61,968 nucleotides of DNA from Cladosporium sp. IMV 00045 (Eukaryota; Ascomycota; Dothideomycetes; Cladosporiales; Cladosporiaceae). The stretch is taken from the NCBI GenBank assembly GCA_001931905.2, contig MSJI02000823.1, positions 1 to 61,968 of the forward strand, given 5' to 3'. Of this stretch, positions 31,294 through 41,871 are shown in pieces. The notes under the pieces were generated by a model. That model had not been told where the DNA came from. It worked only from the letters and a program-made list of their open reading frames with translations, and searched no databases. The position numbers and the translations under genes were made by a program. Position 1 is the first letter of the stretch. Each line of letters begins with the position of its first letter.

Positions 31294-34200
31294 ATGGCTG
31301 AGCGATCGACTACAACACGTGGGGAAGACGCTGCATCGGAGGACGTAGCACTCGACTCAAGGCAGGATTATCGCCGCCTTTCGCACGCTCGCATCAAGTC
31401 GCCCGACCGCGATAGAGAGCTGCTCTCGCGCCATCCTCGCTCGCCTCGCCATAAGGCTGGCACCTCATCACATCCTCCTCCACACTTTGCCCCCTCCAGT
31501 AACCACTCTCCCTCTCCACCACACCACCACCGTCGCAGCAAGCATCACGAACGTGGCCGGCATCCCACGTCTCGTGCGCGCGACGAGGATCAGGACCAGG
31601 ATCTGCACCACAGTTCGCCCGCAGCGCGACGCACGAAGCCGAGCACCGAGCGTCACTCCCAACACCAACATCACCACCATCATCACCACGGCACGCACCA
31701 CGAACACAAGCGCCACCGCAGTCGCTCGCATTCCCCAACTCGTCACCACCGAAGTCACCACAAGCGAGGAAGTCCAGCATCACCAGCACCCAATCTGCAT
31801 CCCGACTCGGATCCGCGCGCAAGGTCGCCAAGACCTGCGCATCTAGACGCCAGCGTGGCTGCGAGGCGTCCCTACTCACCGCACTCCCACTCCCACCGCC
31901 GCCATCGATCGCGGTCGATCGAGTCTCGCTACAGTACTGAATCTCGGAGAGGAGAACACCGGCGGCCGCAGTTTGAAGAAAGACTACACGAAGGAGGGGA
32001 AGAAGTGACGCACCGTGGTTACTCGTCGAGGGAGGGTCACAGGCGACGAGATTCCCGATCTCCGCCTCCAATTCAAGAGTACAGGTCTGGCCGCGGGGGA
32101 CACAGTGGACACAGCCATCGCCGCTGGGAGGAAGCGGAATACACACACAGCTCCCGTCGAGGATATCCTTCCTCCGAAGAAGGATCACAGCGACACGGTC
32201 GCCGCCTGCCACGGTCACCAATCAGAGAAGCACGGCATTCAAGTAGGGAGAGTCTTGCTCGGTCAGCCGCTCAAGACGACTTGAGGCGGCCTGTACCGCA
32301 TTCTCCAAGCAGGGAAAGACCGCAACGACCCAGGTACTCCGAGCTGCTTGACGACGAACCCGAGATGTATCCTCGAGGTGGTGGATACCATTCTGGCTAT
32401 GGTTATGGCCCGCCATCACACCCGTCCTATAATCGTTCCGGCTACTCCCAGCCTCCATATCCACCACACGCCGGCTCGCCACCAGGGCATGGATATTCCT
32501 CACAACAGCCGCCGTATCCGTACCATGGTGGCCATCACCAACAATCACATCCACCTCAATATCAACCTCAGCCTGGTCTGAGCTACGGCGCATCTCCTAA
32601 CAGGGCACCATATCCTCCCAGAGACGGACCGCCGCGAGGAGGTATGCGTGGAGGCCCATCTGGTCGAGGTGGGCGTGGCCACTTTGCAAACATGTCGTGG
32701 ACACCTAGTGAAGGCACCAAAGGCGGGCATATTGTGCAGCCTGGCGAAAAGCCTCGAGGAAGAGATGACCCACCATCATCGACACCACTGTCAAAGCAGC
32801 CTCTATCTGCAGGCTCTCCACAAGATGACGATAATCCTTTCCGACCACCCGCAGACCTGCGAACCGAGGATGAAGATCAAGCGAACAAGCGCAAAGCGGC
32901 AAGCCCACCTCCATCAAGAACACCTCAAGCTCAACCCGCGCGAGAATCAGAAAAGGAGACCGGCAGAAACAAAATCAGCTTCTCCATCAAGGGACGAGCC
33001 ACACATCCAGCGACGGACCGATCGGGACCTACCAAGTCTGACACTTCGCCTCTGATGGACAGGAAACTACCTGTGTTGGAATCACCTCTGGCTCCGGCTC
33101 CGACTCCTCCCCCTGCCGCAGCGCCTGTGCCGAAAAGCAGACTCTATGTCGGAAATACTCGTGTCGACGCTCCACCACCACCGCCTCGGAGACAATCTCC
33201 ACCTCCTGTGCGGAAGGAAATTGTGAGGAAAAAGCGCATAAAGGTGAAGCCACAGCTGAGTGAGGAGCACGCCCAGTCTGAAAGCGTGTATTTCCGCAAG
33301 ACCGGGAACGAGTCGGTCGTTGGCAGTGGAACGTATGGCAAGGTTTACAAAGGAGTTCATGTCTACACGGGTAGAATGGTTGCCCTGAAGAAGATTCGCA
33401 TGGAAGGCGAGCGCGATGGCTTCCCAGTGACGGCCATTCGTGAGATCAAGCTCTTGCAGTCTTTGAACCATGTCAACATCGTGGCGCTGCAGGAGGTAAT
33501 GGTGGAGCGAAACGACTGCTTCATGGTCTTCGAATACCTGGAACACGACCTTACTGGCTTGATTAACCACCCGACATTCACACTCACAGCTGCCCACAAG
33601 AAACATCTGGCAAAACAGTTTTTCGAAAGTCTGGAGTACCTTCACCACCGCGGCGTGCTACACCGAGACATTAAGGCGGCCAACATACTAATTTCGAAGA
33701 CCGGAGACCTCAAACTTGCCGATTTTGGTCTTGCGCGGTTCTATCAGAAGCGCCAGAGGCAAGAGTACACTAACCGCGTGATCACCATCTGGTACCGCAG
33801 CCCCGAGCTACTACTCGGCGAGACGCAATACGGACCTGCAGTCGACATCTGGAGCGCCGCCTGCGTCCTTGTGGAGATCTTCACCCGCCACGCCATCTTC
33901 CCTGGAGATGGCAGCGAGATCAACCAGCTTGACAAGATCTACTCTGTGCTCGGCACGCCGTCTCGCAATGAATGGCCAGGCATTGTCGAGCTACAGTGGT
34001 ACGAGCTACTTCGACCAGCTTCACGCCAAACCTCTACCTTTGCGGACAAATACCGCGAACGAGTCTCGCCCGAGGCATTCGAGCTACTTCAAGCAATGTT
34101 CCAGTACGACCCAGCAAACCGACCCACCGCAGCCGACGTACTCGAACACCCGTATTTCACCACCGAAGAGCCCAAGCCGGAACGACCCATCGAACTGGCG

Positions 34201-34377
34201 GAATTGGAAGGCGACTGGCATGAATTCGAAAGCAAGGCTCTGCGCAAGGAAAAGGAAAGGGCTGAGCGAGAGGCGAGGAGGCGTGAGAGGGAGAAGGAAG
34301 GCGAGAAGAGGAAAGCTGAAGGTGACGCTGGGGCTGAGAGCAAGCGTGTTAAGACGGAGGCGGCAGGTCCTGCTTGA
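31294..34377 (+). CDS. CTK1: CTD kinase catalytic subunit Ctk1 (complete second copy)
   Basis: A single exon of 1027 codons. The first ~660 residues are disordered: RS/RD- and His-rich, then Pro/Gln/Tyr-rich. The kinase domain (about 668-965) has glycine loop GSGTYG, Lys699 in ALKK, the cyclin-binding helix PVTAIRE (711-717), catalytic Asp792 in HRDIKAAN, DFG at 810-812 and the activation threonine Thr826 in YTNRVITIWYRSPE. The PVTAIRE helix and the EPKPERP tail after the kinase domain point to Ctk1/CDK12 rather than Bur1/CDK9. The C-terminal tail is a Lys/Glu/Arg coiled stretch. With its cyclin it phosphorylates Ser2 of the RNA polymerase II C-terminal repeat in the nucleus, promoting elongation and 3' processing. 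Confidence 0.95.
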   Translation: MAERSTTTRGEDAASEDVALDSRQDYRRLSHARIKSPDRDRELLSRHPRSPRHKAGTSSHPPPHFAPSSNHSPSPPHHHRRSKHHERGRHPTSRARDEDQDQDLHHSSPAARRTKPSTERHSQHQHHHHHHHGTHHEHKRHRSRSHSPTRHHRSHHKRGSPASPAPNLHPDSDPRARSPRPAHLDASVAARRPYSPHSHSHRRHRSRSIESRYSTESRRGEHRRPQFEERLHEGGEEVTHRGYSSREGHRRRDSRSPPPIQEYRSGRGGHSGHSHRRWEEAEYTHSSRRGYPSSEEGSQRHGRRLPRSPIREARHSSRESLARSAAQDDLRRPVPHSPSRERPQRPRYSELLDDEPEMYPRGGGYHSGYGYGPPSHPSYNRSGYSQPPYPPHAGSPPGHGYSSQQPPYPYHGGHHQQSHPPQYQPQPGLSYGASPNRAPYPPRDGPPRGGMRGGPSGRGGRGHFANMSWTPSEGTKGGHIVQPGEKPRGRDDPPSSTPLSKQPLSAGSPQDDDNPFRPPADLRTEDEDQANKRKAASPPPSRTPQAQPARESEKETGRNKISFSIKGRATHPATDRSGPTKSDTSPLMDRKLPVLESPLAPAPTPPPAAAPVPKSRLYVGNTRVDAPPPPPRRQSPPPVRKEIVRKKRIKVKPQLSEEHAQSESVYFRKTGNESVVGSGTYGKVYKGVHVYTGRMVALKKIRMEGERDGFPVTAIREIKLLQSLNHVNIVALQEVMVERNDCFMVFEYLEHDLTGLINHPTFTLTAAHKKHLAKQFFESLEYLHHRGVLHRDIKAANILISKTGDLKLADFGLARFYQKRQRQEYTNRVITIWYRSPELLLGETQYGPAVDIWSAACVLVEIFTRHAIFPGDGSEINQLDKIYSVLGTPSRNEWPGIVELQWYELLRPASRQTSTFADKYRERVSPEAFELLQAMFQYDPANRPTAADVLEHPYFTTEEPKPERPIELAELEGDWHEFESKALRKEKERAEREARRREREKEGEKRKAEGDAGAESKRVKTEAAGPA

Positions 34378-34624
34378 TGTGCCATGAGTTCGAGGCAAGC
34401 TATAGTCAAGTGTGTACGATCAGTCAAGTCTGCGGACATTGGGCGGAATATATATAATTTCTTTTGGCTCAAAGTCAACCTCAAGATTCAGGATCTCACT
34501 CGAGAGGCCGGAGCCGAGTGTCGTACTCGTGTCCAACAACCTCAGCGCACCAAGACTCACATCATCCCAATACTCATAACATACACCAAGCCCGCGGACC
34601 CCACAAACCCCCAAAACACTCCTC

Positions 34625-35608
34625 CTAATAAACAAAAGTCGTCCTCCAAGCCACCAACTCCAACCCCGCCACCCTCCTCAAATCCCCCCAAACATTCCCC
34701 GCGAACAACACCGCAAAAATCGCCGCCGGCCACACCCCCCTCGCGAACCTCGCCTCCGCCACCCCCGGTATCGGCAGCAAATAGTCGAACAGCCCGTACT
34801 GCCACCACTCCACGCCCTTCCTCTGCGTGACGACGTACAGGCCCCAGAAACAGTAGAATTGGGGAAGATAGGTTAGGCTCGCTTTTAGGACGTCGCTGTA
34901 CTGGCCGTGGTGGAGTTGCAGGATGTGGATGAGGAGGTTGGAGATTTGCCGGGCCGCCAGGGCGGATACGGCGAACTTGTGGATAGGGTGGGGAGGCTGG
35001 TGTTGGCGTGGTAGAGATGGTATTGGCAGAGGGGACAGCACGTTTGGCGGCGGGTGGACATTGTGCGGAGGCAGGAGGCGCAGAGGAGGTGGTGACAGGG
35101 GAGTTGAAGGGGGGCGGGTGAGGAGGACCAGCAGACTAGGCAGGTTGGTTCGTCGTCTTCTTCTTCTTCTCCTGCTTCTGCTTCTTCGGTCTTCCGGGAA
35201 GATTTCCCCGTCGAAGAAGTCTCCTCACTCTGTTCCTTCTCGCATTCCTCAAAAACGCCTCGAAACTCGGCAACCGCAAACAATCCCCCAACACACTCCC
35301 CGGCAACCTGGTCCACACCAAGAAAGCAGAAGTGAAAACACACGCCACGGCGTATTTCTTCCTATGGCACAAAACACCCACCACCGCAACGCCCATCGCG
35401 TCCCACCCGTACCAGCATCCGAAGTTGAGGTGCCGTTTGAAGCGCGGGTATTGTGCGGCGAGCCAGATTAGGACGAGCAGATGAGGATGTAGGGGTAGAA
35501 TTTGGTTTCGAGGATGCGGTAGCTTTCGATTTTCGTGTATTGGGTGTTGCCGTTGGGGGCGCGGGTTGCGAGGGCGCGGTAGGGGCTGGGTTTTGTGGAG
35601 GTTTCCAT
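34625..35608 (-). pseudogene. RING-finger membrane protein gene with three single-base frameshifts
   Basis: The minus-strand gene starts at the ATG complementary to 35606-35608 (METSTKPSPY) and ends at a TAA at 34625. The frame changes three times, each by a missing base: near 35470-35490 (otherwise TAA at 35468-35470), in an A5 run at 35251-35255 and in a G4 run at 34990-34993. Between them the sequence clearly encodes hydrophobic segments (GCWYGWDAMGVAVVGVLC), a RING finger (CLVC...CHHLLCASCL...CPLC) and a C-terminal domain with further hydrophobic helices (YLPQFYCFWGLYVV). No introns with plausible sites explain the shifts. It is either a decaying copy whose intact partner is elsewhere or sequencing error in homopolymers. 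If intact it would be a ~328-aa membrane E3-like protein. Confidence 0.7.
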
Positions 35609-36453
35609 GAGTTCTTTGGTTCGAATCGTGGAAGTGTGAGTGTTGGTTGGATGATTGGTAGGTTGATGTTCTTGTAAAAAAAGGTTTGAGGTGGTTTTCA
35701 TATCGTCCCACTTGTGGTCTAGAAACGGACGTTTCGGATGCAGGCAAAGGACACTAGGATTCAATAATCGACGCAAATAGAATGCTCGCCGAGACTGTTC
35801 CATGAAGAAGCATCGTCGATAGAGAAATGTAGGAGTGAGTAATAATTCTCCTCGATCGTCGTATACGCGAGGGCTAAGCTCCGAGTAGGATCAAAAGTGG
35901 TCGTCACGCTTTGTCTAGCGCATCCTTCGTGTGGGTGGATGTGGATCGCCGACACCGTCATTGGGAACTTAATTTAGCGAACGTGAAATGCATACAATAT
36001 GTGCCCGGTGTTCAGCACTCTTGTGAATCGTCCAAGATGGGACGGCTAAGAAGATGAAGGCGAGTCTCTATCTCTCGCGTATACAAATGCTCGCTCATCT
36101 GCGTTTCATAGTGATCATTCCAGTCTCGCCTTTGAGAGATGCCATATTGTGACATACCCTGTCCGACCCCTGACCACAACATCGCAGGCCGTGACTGCAA
36201 CTCTTTCCTTCCATATGACGGAATTAAATGCTGGAGGATGAAGTACTGTAGCTGCTTCGGCCTCGATCTGGACAAGTCCTCAGCTCAACCTCATCAGCTG
36301 ATAGAAGCGTGATATTATCATGCATGGCCTACATGCATTGTGGCGCATGCTGCAGCGCTTACATATTTTGGTCTTCCCTCCGTCGCAACCTGATCCTGCT
36401 GTCTACAGTCAGATTCACGCGCCCTGGCATACCGACTATTCCATGGCTCAGGG
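35609..36453. other. Divergent spacer
   Basis: About 845 bases between the RING gene and the ankyrin gene. No gene or RNA is seen. Confidence 0.5.
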
Positions 36454-38460
36454 ATGGGTCTAAACACACGTACTCATCACCACCTTGTGCTCCCGCAAGC
36501 CACAAACATCGACAGAGCTCTAGGATACCAACTGGGACATTGGAAGATTGAAGTGACACAACAGGCATTCGTGGGCTGCCGCACCATGGCATTTCAGGCT
36601 GGTACTAGTCTAATGCTATCCAACACGGGACCCAGCAATGAAGGTACATTGTACGGCAGCTTGGATAAGGCAGGCAATATCAATATTGTACCACAAGGCT
36701 CGCGATACGATAATATAACCGCGGATGGCAATGCGAAACAACAAAACGGAGACCAGTACTACAACACCGTCAACAACCACCCTGCGACAACTCCGCACAG
36801 TAGCGTACCACTGAAGCCACCTGAAGACCCGATTCATACTGACTTACTACGTGCCTGTCATGAAGGCCAAGGACCGCAACGCCTCAGCTTTCTACTCAAC
36901 AGAGGTGCCAACATCGAACACCGAGATCAGCATGGGAGCACTCCGCTGCACTTTGCAGCGACCAGTGGATCAGTCTTCACAATGAAGTACTTGGTTGACG
37001 CTGGCGCCGACATGTACGCTCATGAAGAAGGAGTTGGGACGCCTATGCACAAAGCAGCATCAAGTGGCTCGACAGAGGCTATGCGGCACTTGCTCGATGC
37101 TGGCGCAGACATAAACGCCGTTGACCCATGGATCGGGACTCCTCTACACCACGCAGTATTCAGTGGCTCAGCAGATGCAGTCCGTTTCTTGCTTGAGCGC
37201 GGCGCTGATCCTCGTAGCTTTTGCAAATGGGTCGGTACCCCCCTCAGTATTGCGGCAGCAAGGAAGCAACTGGCCATTGTCAAAGTCCTCCTCGAACATG
37301 AGATCGATGTGAATGAGGAATGCGGATATTTCGGATCCGCCGCCCACATGGCTTGCGCTGCGGGTGATGCGGACATACTGTGGTTGCTGCACCAAGGAGG
37401 CGCAGATTTTGAAGGATTCCAGAGGACCTGCTATGCCATCTACCGTGGCATACTGGACCCAGTCTGCCCAACAATTCCGAGCCTTCGTCGGCTTCGCTCT
37501 CTGAATCGCGAGACAGCCATATCATGCGCTCCGGTCGGCCTAGCTATTGACCATGGAAACATTGATGCGGCTAGCTTCTGTCTAAGTTTGACTTCTGAAT
37601 GGCGTGTGAACGGCTTCTATCATGAATCATGGTACACTGATGAATCCTGGCGAGAACCATCTTCAAAAACCAGCTTTTCGGTCGGATTGGCGATTGCAGC
37701 TCTTGACATTGATATGCTACGGCTTCTTTACTCAAATGGCCTTGGCAGTAAAAGAAACCACGTGAGTGGTAACTGCTGGATGTTCAATCTAGGTGATGTG
37801 CAGACTCACAAGCGCCCCCTGAACGGAAACAACGCATCAGCTTGCATATCGCTTTTGCAGGAACACGGTGCTCACAAGAAATGCAATTGCCTCACGAGGG
37901 GTGGGGACACACTGTTGATGACTATCATGCGCCGCATGCGCCGTGACGGTGACGATGTGAGTTACGATATCGCTAAAGCAGTCCTCGAAATCGGTGTCCC
38001 GGTGAATGCAACGAACCATGAAGGTCAGACCGCTCTCATGCTCGCCGCGGGAAGCGATCACAGATCGCGAGTGCGCTGCGTGGAGCTGCTATGTGAGGGT
38101 GGAGCAGAAACCAACCCGATGGACAGAAACGACCGGACTGCTTTGAGGTATGCGGAGAAATGGGGCGGCGCTGAGGACTATGAAGAGGTAAAGCGAATAC
38201 TTCAGTATTTCGGCCAGAAGAAGCGCACCACTTCGTTCTCATTCTTCGGCGCAACGAATGGTTCAGGAGAAACTCTTCCAACAGAGTCTGACACCAGAAC
38301 AGATCACGAGGTAGAGGGCGAACTTGCAATGAACAAACCATCACTAAATTTCGCATCTCAACACAGTAGAGCATGCCGGAGGGCCTTCGAAGCTGGCTTT
38401 GAGACACAGCTCCAGAACGGTGACGAAGACCCGAGAGAAAAGAAGAGAAAAGTCTCTTGA
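36454..38460 (+). CDS. Ankyrin-repeat protein with N-terminal amyloid-like motif
   Basis: An intron-less ORF of 668 codons. The ATG at 36586 (codon 45) has a better context (CACCATGGC) and may be the true start. Residues 84-104 (RYDNITADGNAKQQNGDQYYN) resemble HET-s-related amyloid motifs (I-x-A-x-GNA-x4-GN/D-x-Y) found at the N-termini of fungal NLR and ankyrin proteins. At least six ankyrin repeats follow from ~128 to ~335 (for example GSTPLHFAATSGS, GTPMHKAASSGS, GTPLHHAVFSGS). After a non-repeat middle section more repeats occur near 540-600. The C-terminus ends in a basic REKKRKVS, a possible nuclear signal. A role in self/non-self or immune-like signalling is inferred from the motif only. 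It is 71 bp from the stop of the convergent ankyrin/CorA gene. Confidence 0.85.
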   Translation: MGLNTRTHHHLVLPQATNIDRALGYQLGHWKIEVTQQAFVGCRTMAFQAGTSLMLSNTGPSNEGTLYGSLDKAGNINIVPQGSRYDNITADGNAKQQNGDQYYNTVNNHPATTPHSSVPLKPPEDPIHTDLLRACHEGQGPQRLSFLLNRGANIEHRDQHGSTPLHFAATSGSVFTMKYLVDAGADMYAHEEGVGTPMHKAASSGSTEAMRHLLDAGADINAVDPWIGTPLHHAVFSGSADAVRFLLERGADPRSFCKWVGTPLSIAAARKQLAIVKVLLEHEIDVNEECGYFGSAAHMACAAGDADILWLLHQGGADFEGFQRTCYAIYRGILDPVCPTIPSLRRLRSLNRETAISCAPVGLAIDHGNIDAASFCLSLTSEWRVNGFYHESWYTDESWREPSSKTSFSVGLAIAALDIDMLRLLYSNGLGSKRNHVSGNCWMFNLGDVQTHKRPLNGNNASACISLLQEHGAHKKCNCLTRGGDTLLMTIMRRMRRDGDDVSYDIAKAVLEIGVPVNATNHEGQTALMLAAGSDHRSRVRCVELLCEGGAETNPMDRNDRTALRYAEKWGGAEDYEEVKRILQYFGQKKRTTSFSFFGATNGSGETLPTESDTRTDHEVEGELAMNKPSLNFASQHSRACRRAFEAGFETQLQNGDEDPREKKRKVS

Positions 38461-38531
38461 AAACCAAACTACCAACGCGGTAAAAATCCAAAAGCATGGA
38501 GCGCATCGCTACGAACCAACTCCAATATCGC

Positions 38532-41254
38532 TCAGTCTCTTGTCTCCGAACCAGGCTTCCGAACAACATGTCCTTGCTCAACATCTGCACGCTTTCTGGT
38601 TCCTCTCAACATGCTGCGGAAGGTACCACGCAAGAATCTCCAGAGACTGGACCTCACTGCCCGCACCAGCTCCGTTTCCACCAGAAGATCCAGTGTCGAA
38701 GCATTCGACTTGGTGTCCTGCTCCTCGCTGTCCCGAAGCCCCGAAGGCTTCTTGAAAGCCCACCAAGCCAAAACCATTGAGACAAGGGCGAGGCCCAATG
38801 AAGTACACTCGGTGATACCTGCAAGTCATTAGTGAGCTGAATCGATATTGAACGAGCTGAGACTTGCCTGTCCATTTCCCAACAAAGAACCTCTTGTGCT
38901 CGGCCTTGACTGAATCAACGAGCAGGCTGTCACGGGGTATTGCCAGCAGTGCCAGAATGAACAACATTGGCACGAATATAATGGTGACGATAGAGAATCC
39001 GAATATAGCTGCCCCCAGAAGCGCAGTGTAATGAGACTCTTTCATGGCAGTGTGGCTTCGCTTCAGCTCCAGATACTGGGGGATCAGGTTCTGAACGCGC
39101 TCTGCATTTCGGTCGGCCCTATCAATTCGATCATTCAGTCTCTGCAGCCGCAAGGATATCTCCTCGATCGTTGTCATCTCCTTTTCGTTGGGGCATTTGT
39201 GCGACGACTCTGCCGCCTGCTTCAACTCCTCATCTTCGCGCTCTTGCCTAGTACTATCGGACCAGTTAGCCAAAATCTCTGTCTTGAGATCTGCCCAGAC
39301 TCGATCCTGTCGAGCGACGACTGATCGAATCATCGAAAGCTCCTCGCGAACTTCGACAGTGGTATGCAAATATTGCTTCTCGTCGTAGGCTGCCTTCTTT
39401 TGCTCTTTGATCGAATTTTTGAAGTGAGATTCAACGTCTTTGCTCAGAACAGAGATCGACTCCTCGTATATGTCTAGAGCAGGTCTGTCCAGACCAGCGC
39501 GGATCTCTAAAAGACCGGCAAATGCTGTCAACCATCGGGCGACATTGAGCAAGTAGTCGTTTGCCTTCTTTTTCCAAGGCGTCCAATGATCTGTCAACGC
39601 TTTGAGTATCGAATGCTCCTTCAGGACAGCCTCCGGAAAAGCGACGATGAAATTGGTACCGAAGCCATAGATCCAGACTAGATGAACCATGAGGAGTCTT
39701 GTCTCTGGAGATATCTCCCTGCACTCGTGGCTATTGCCTATTTGGTTCAAATCCCGTTGTCTCATTGCATACCTAACGAGAACTTGATCTCGATTCTGCT
39801 GGTCCAACGTCGCCTGATCCAACGATGAGTTGCAATACTCGTCCAGCGTGAGCGGAAGGTGCAGGCCGTGCGTCGCTTGCTTGCCATCGAGACAGATACG
39901 GGATGTTGTGTTCTTCCTATGCAACCTCTCCCGATTGTGGACTGAGCGCAAAGTACCGGAATGAAAATACGGCATCTAAATTCTTGTCAAGAAAGCGCTG
40001 TCATGAATCGGCGAAATGGCGTACCACAATGGATGTCAGCTGTTTGGAGTGCTCGAGGCCAAATACACCAACTGGATCTTTCATTCGCAATCGAGTCGAC
40101 AAGCCGCGACGCTCCAGGAAATGCTGTTGTAGAAAATTGATGACCCGACGAGGGGGAACACTCTCATTTTCACACATCCGCACCAACAGTTGCTTGGACA
40201 TAGCATTAGACTGATAGTGTACATTTCGAGAAGTTGCTGTATGCATCATACCTGTATCTAGAGACGCTATAAGGTGAGTTCAGCATTTGCATAACAAACC
40301 AGAAAGTCGATTGAGGCTTAGTTTGTTCGCAGCCACTATGAACAATTGGTCCTGTCTCTTTTTCAGATTAGCCAGAGGACCATCGTACTTGACCAGAACC
40401 GGTCCCTTTGCGGCAAGAGAGACTTTGTGGATTCGAAGCCAATGCCTTTTCGCCTGGTCAGTGTTCTTGACGGTAGCGTCTTCATGAACTGCATATAGCT
40501 TGTTCATTACAGATATATCGTTGTTTGCAAAAGCACTCTCCCATGCTGTGTTGCCATCATCATCAGTCTTGCTCGCATCCGCGCCCATCTCGAGCAATCG
40601 ATCCACGGTCTTGATGAAATAGCCCGAAGAAGCCGCGTCTGCAGCTAAGTGTAAATAAGTACGAGATTTGAATATCTCGCCCGTGGTTTCGTTGATCTTG
40701 CCCCTGTCTTGCTCCCACACCGCTTCTAGAAATTGTTTGCGGTAACATGGTCCTGTGGTGAGGTTCTGGTCGACGAAAGTCGGTCAAGGAAAACATGGTG
40801 ACATGCGTTGCAGCCATTGTCGTATTTCTGTGGGAGTGTAGCGCCGAGAGGTATGACGAACTCTCGCCAGTAGTCCTCTTCGTACCATATTCGCGATAAG
40901 GTTGGCATGACATGGAGCAAGAGGCTTGCTGGCCTGGAGCCATCCCTGATTTCACAAAGCAATACTTTCATCGCAAATTTGTCGTTCGGTGACACATCAT
41001 CGTCGATAGCTTTCCAACAGATTGCGAGATCTTCAGAAGTCGGCTCTGATCCGTCAGCATGCATATATTAAACAAGCATGTCGAGATTGGGAGCTCACAC
41101 CTGCGAGGGGTTTGAATTTCTTGTAGATCTTTCTGACTACCCTTGGACGTACTTCCCTGTTCTCACTGTCACTGTGGAACTCGTCATCAGTACTGAATTC
41201 ATCGTTGCCGCTATTGGGCTTGTGATTGTTCAAAAAATGATTGGTCTTCTCCAT
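38532..41254 (-). CDS. Ankyrin-repeat protein with C-terminal CorA-like two-helix domain
   Basis: My model has six exons: 41254-41101, 41045-40858, 40765-40300, 40251-40025, 39975-38868 and 38818-38532, 809 aa with all phases consistent. The middle contains ankyrin-type segments (TYLHLAADAASSGYF, RLLEMGADASKTDDDGNTAWESAF). The C-terminal half has the coiled region and paired helices of CorA-like proteins (TALLGAAIFGFSIVTIIFVPMLFIL and SLGLALVSMVLAWWAF), but no GMN motif, so magnesium transport is doubtful. The last intron (38867-38819) has a GC donor (GCAAGT) with a CTAAT branch site. The second intron (40857-40766) uses a weak GTCATA donor; the alternative is a one-base frameshift near 40770. 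Introns of 48-55 nt fit the rest of the window. Confidence 0.72.
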
Positions 41255-41871
41255 CCATGGTTACCCAGATCTAAGTGAGGGCAAAACTTTGACATTCCAG
41301 GCCTGCAGGTAACGATTATGTTCTTCAAGAAGCAAGACCTCTTGACATATTTCTCAGCCGAGATACACTGCTTGCGTGGCTTATCGATATATCTCATGAT
41401 ATTCAGCTTGTACGCGGGCCCCTAAGCGCCACCTATATTCTTTCATGCTGTGCAAGGCAACTTGCCATATGAGAGACGTCGAACATCTGCCCGGCAAATT
41501 ATTATCCAGGGTAGAACTCCTCACGACAAGCCATGCGACCACATACGATAGCTTGATTTTAAGACCTTAACAATTACAGCACCCGAGCAAACACTGGAGC
41601 AGCTTTGGAGGCATCTCACTAAGGGGCAGTATAAGGACACAATAGCCTACTTCCACACTTCTGTTTACCTGAACAAGCCATGTGCGCGTTCACTGAAGCT
41701 AACAGACCACATAAGGCTTCAAACGTGTGTAAGGTTGGCTGAATGAATAGCTGTGATCAACCGCCTCAAATCATAATCCGAGACACAGCCTCGCACCGGT
41801 ACCACGACATGAGCAATACAATTGGCCCACAATAGCCGCCGGTCATTTGCAGAACGCGAGACGACTCACGG
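41255..41871. other. Spacer between two minus-strand genes
   Basis: About 620 bases holding the promoter of the ankyrin/CorA gene and the 3' region of the next one. Nothing else is seen. Confidence 0.45.

Larger units (their letters stand above)
24670..31739 (-). repeat. Large inverted duplication, right arm (partner 1-7110)
   Basis: The right arm of the inverted duplication. It continues beyond the left arm into the rest of CTK1 and single-copy DNA, because the left arm is cut by the window edge. Confidence 0.9.

Noticed and set aside
31394..32221. A 275-codon minus-strand open frame opposite CTK1
   Set aside because: Antisense to the RS/His-rich tail of CTK1; codon bias of that tail creates open frames on the other strand.
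39745..39765. A GGTTCAAATCC sequence resembling a tRNA T-loop
   Set aside because: It lies inside the coding region of the ankyrin/CorA gene, with no acceptor stem or anticodon arm nearby.
40766..40857. A frameshift mutation in the ankyrin/CorA gene near 40770
   Set aside because: A 92-nt intron with a weak GTCATA donor and a CAG acceptor gives a consistent 809-aa frame, so a mutation is not required; transcripts would decide.
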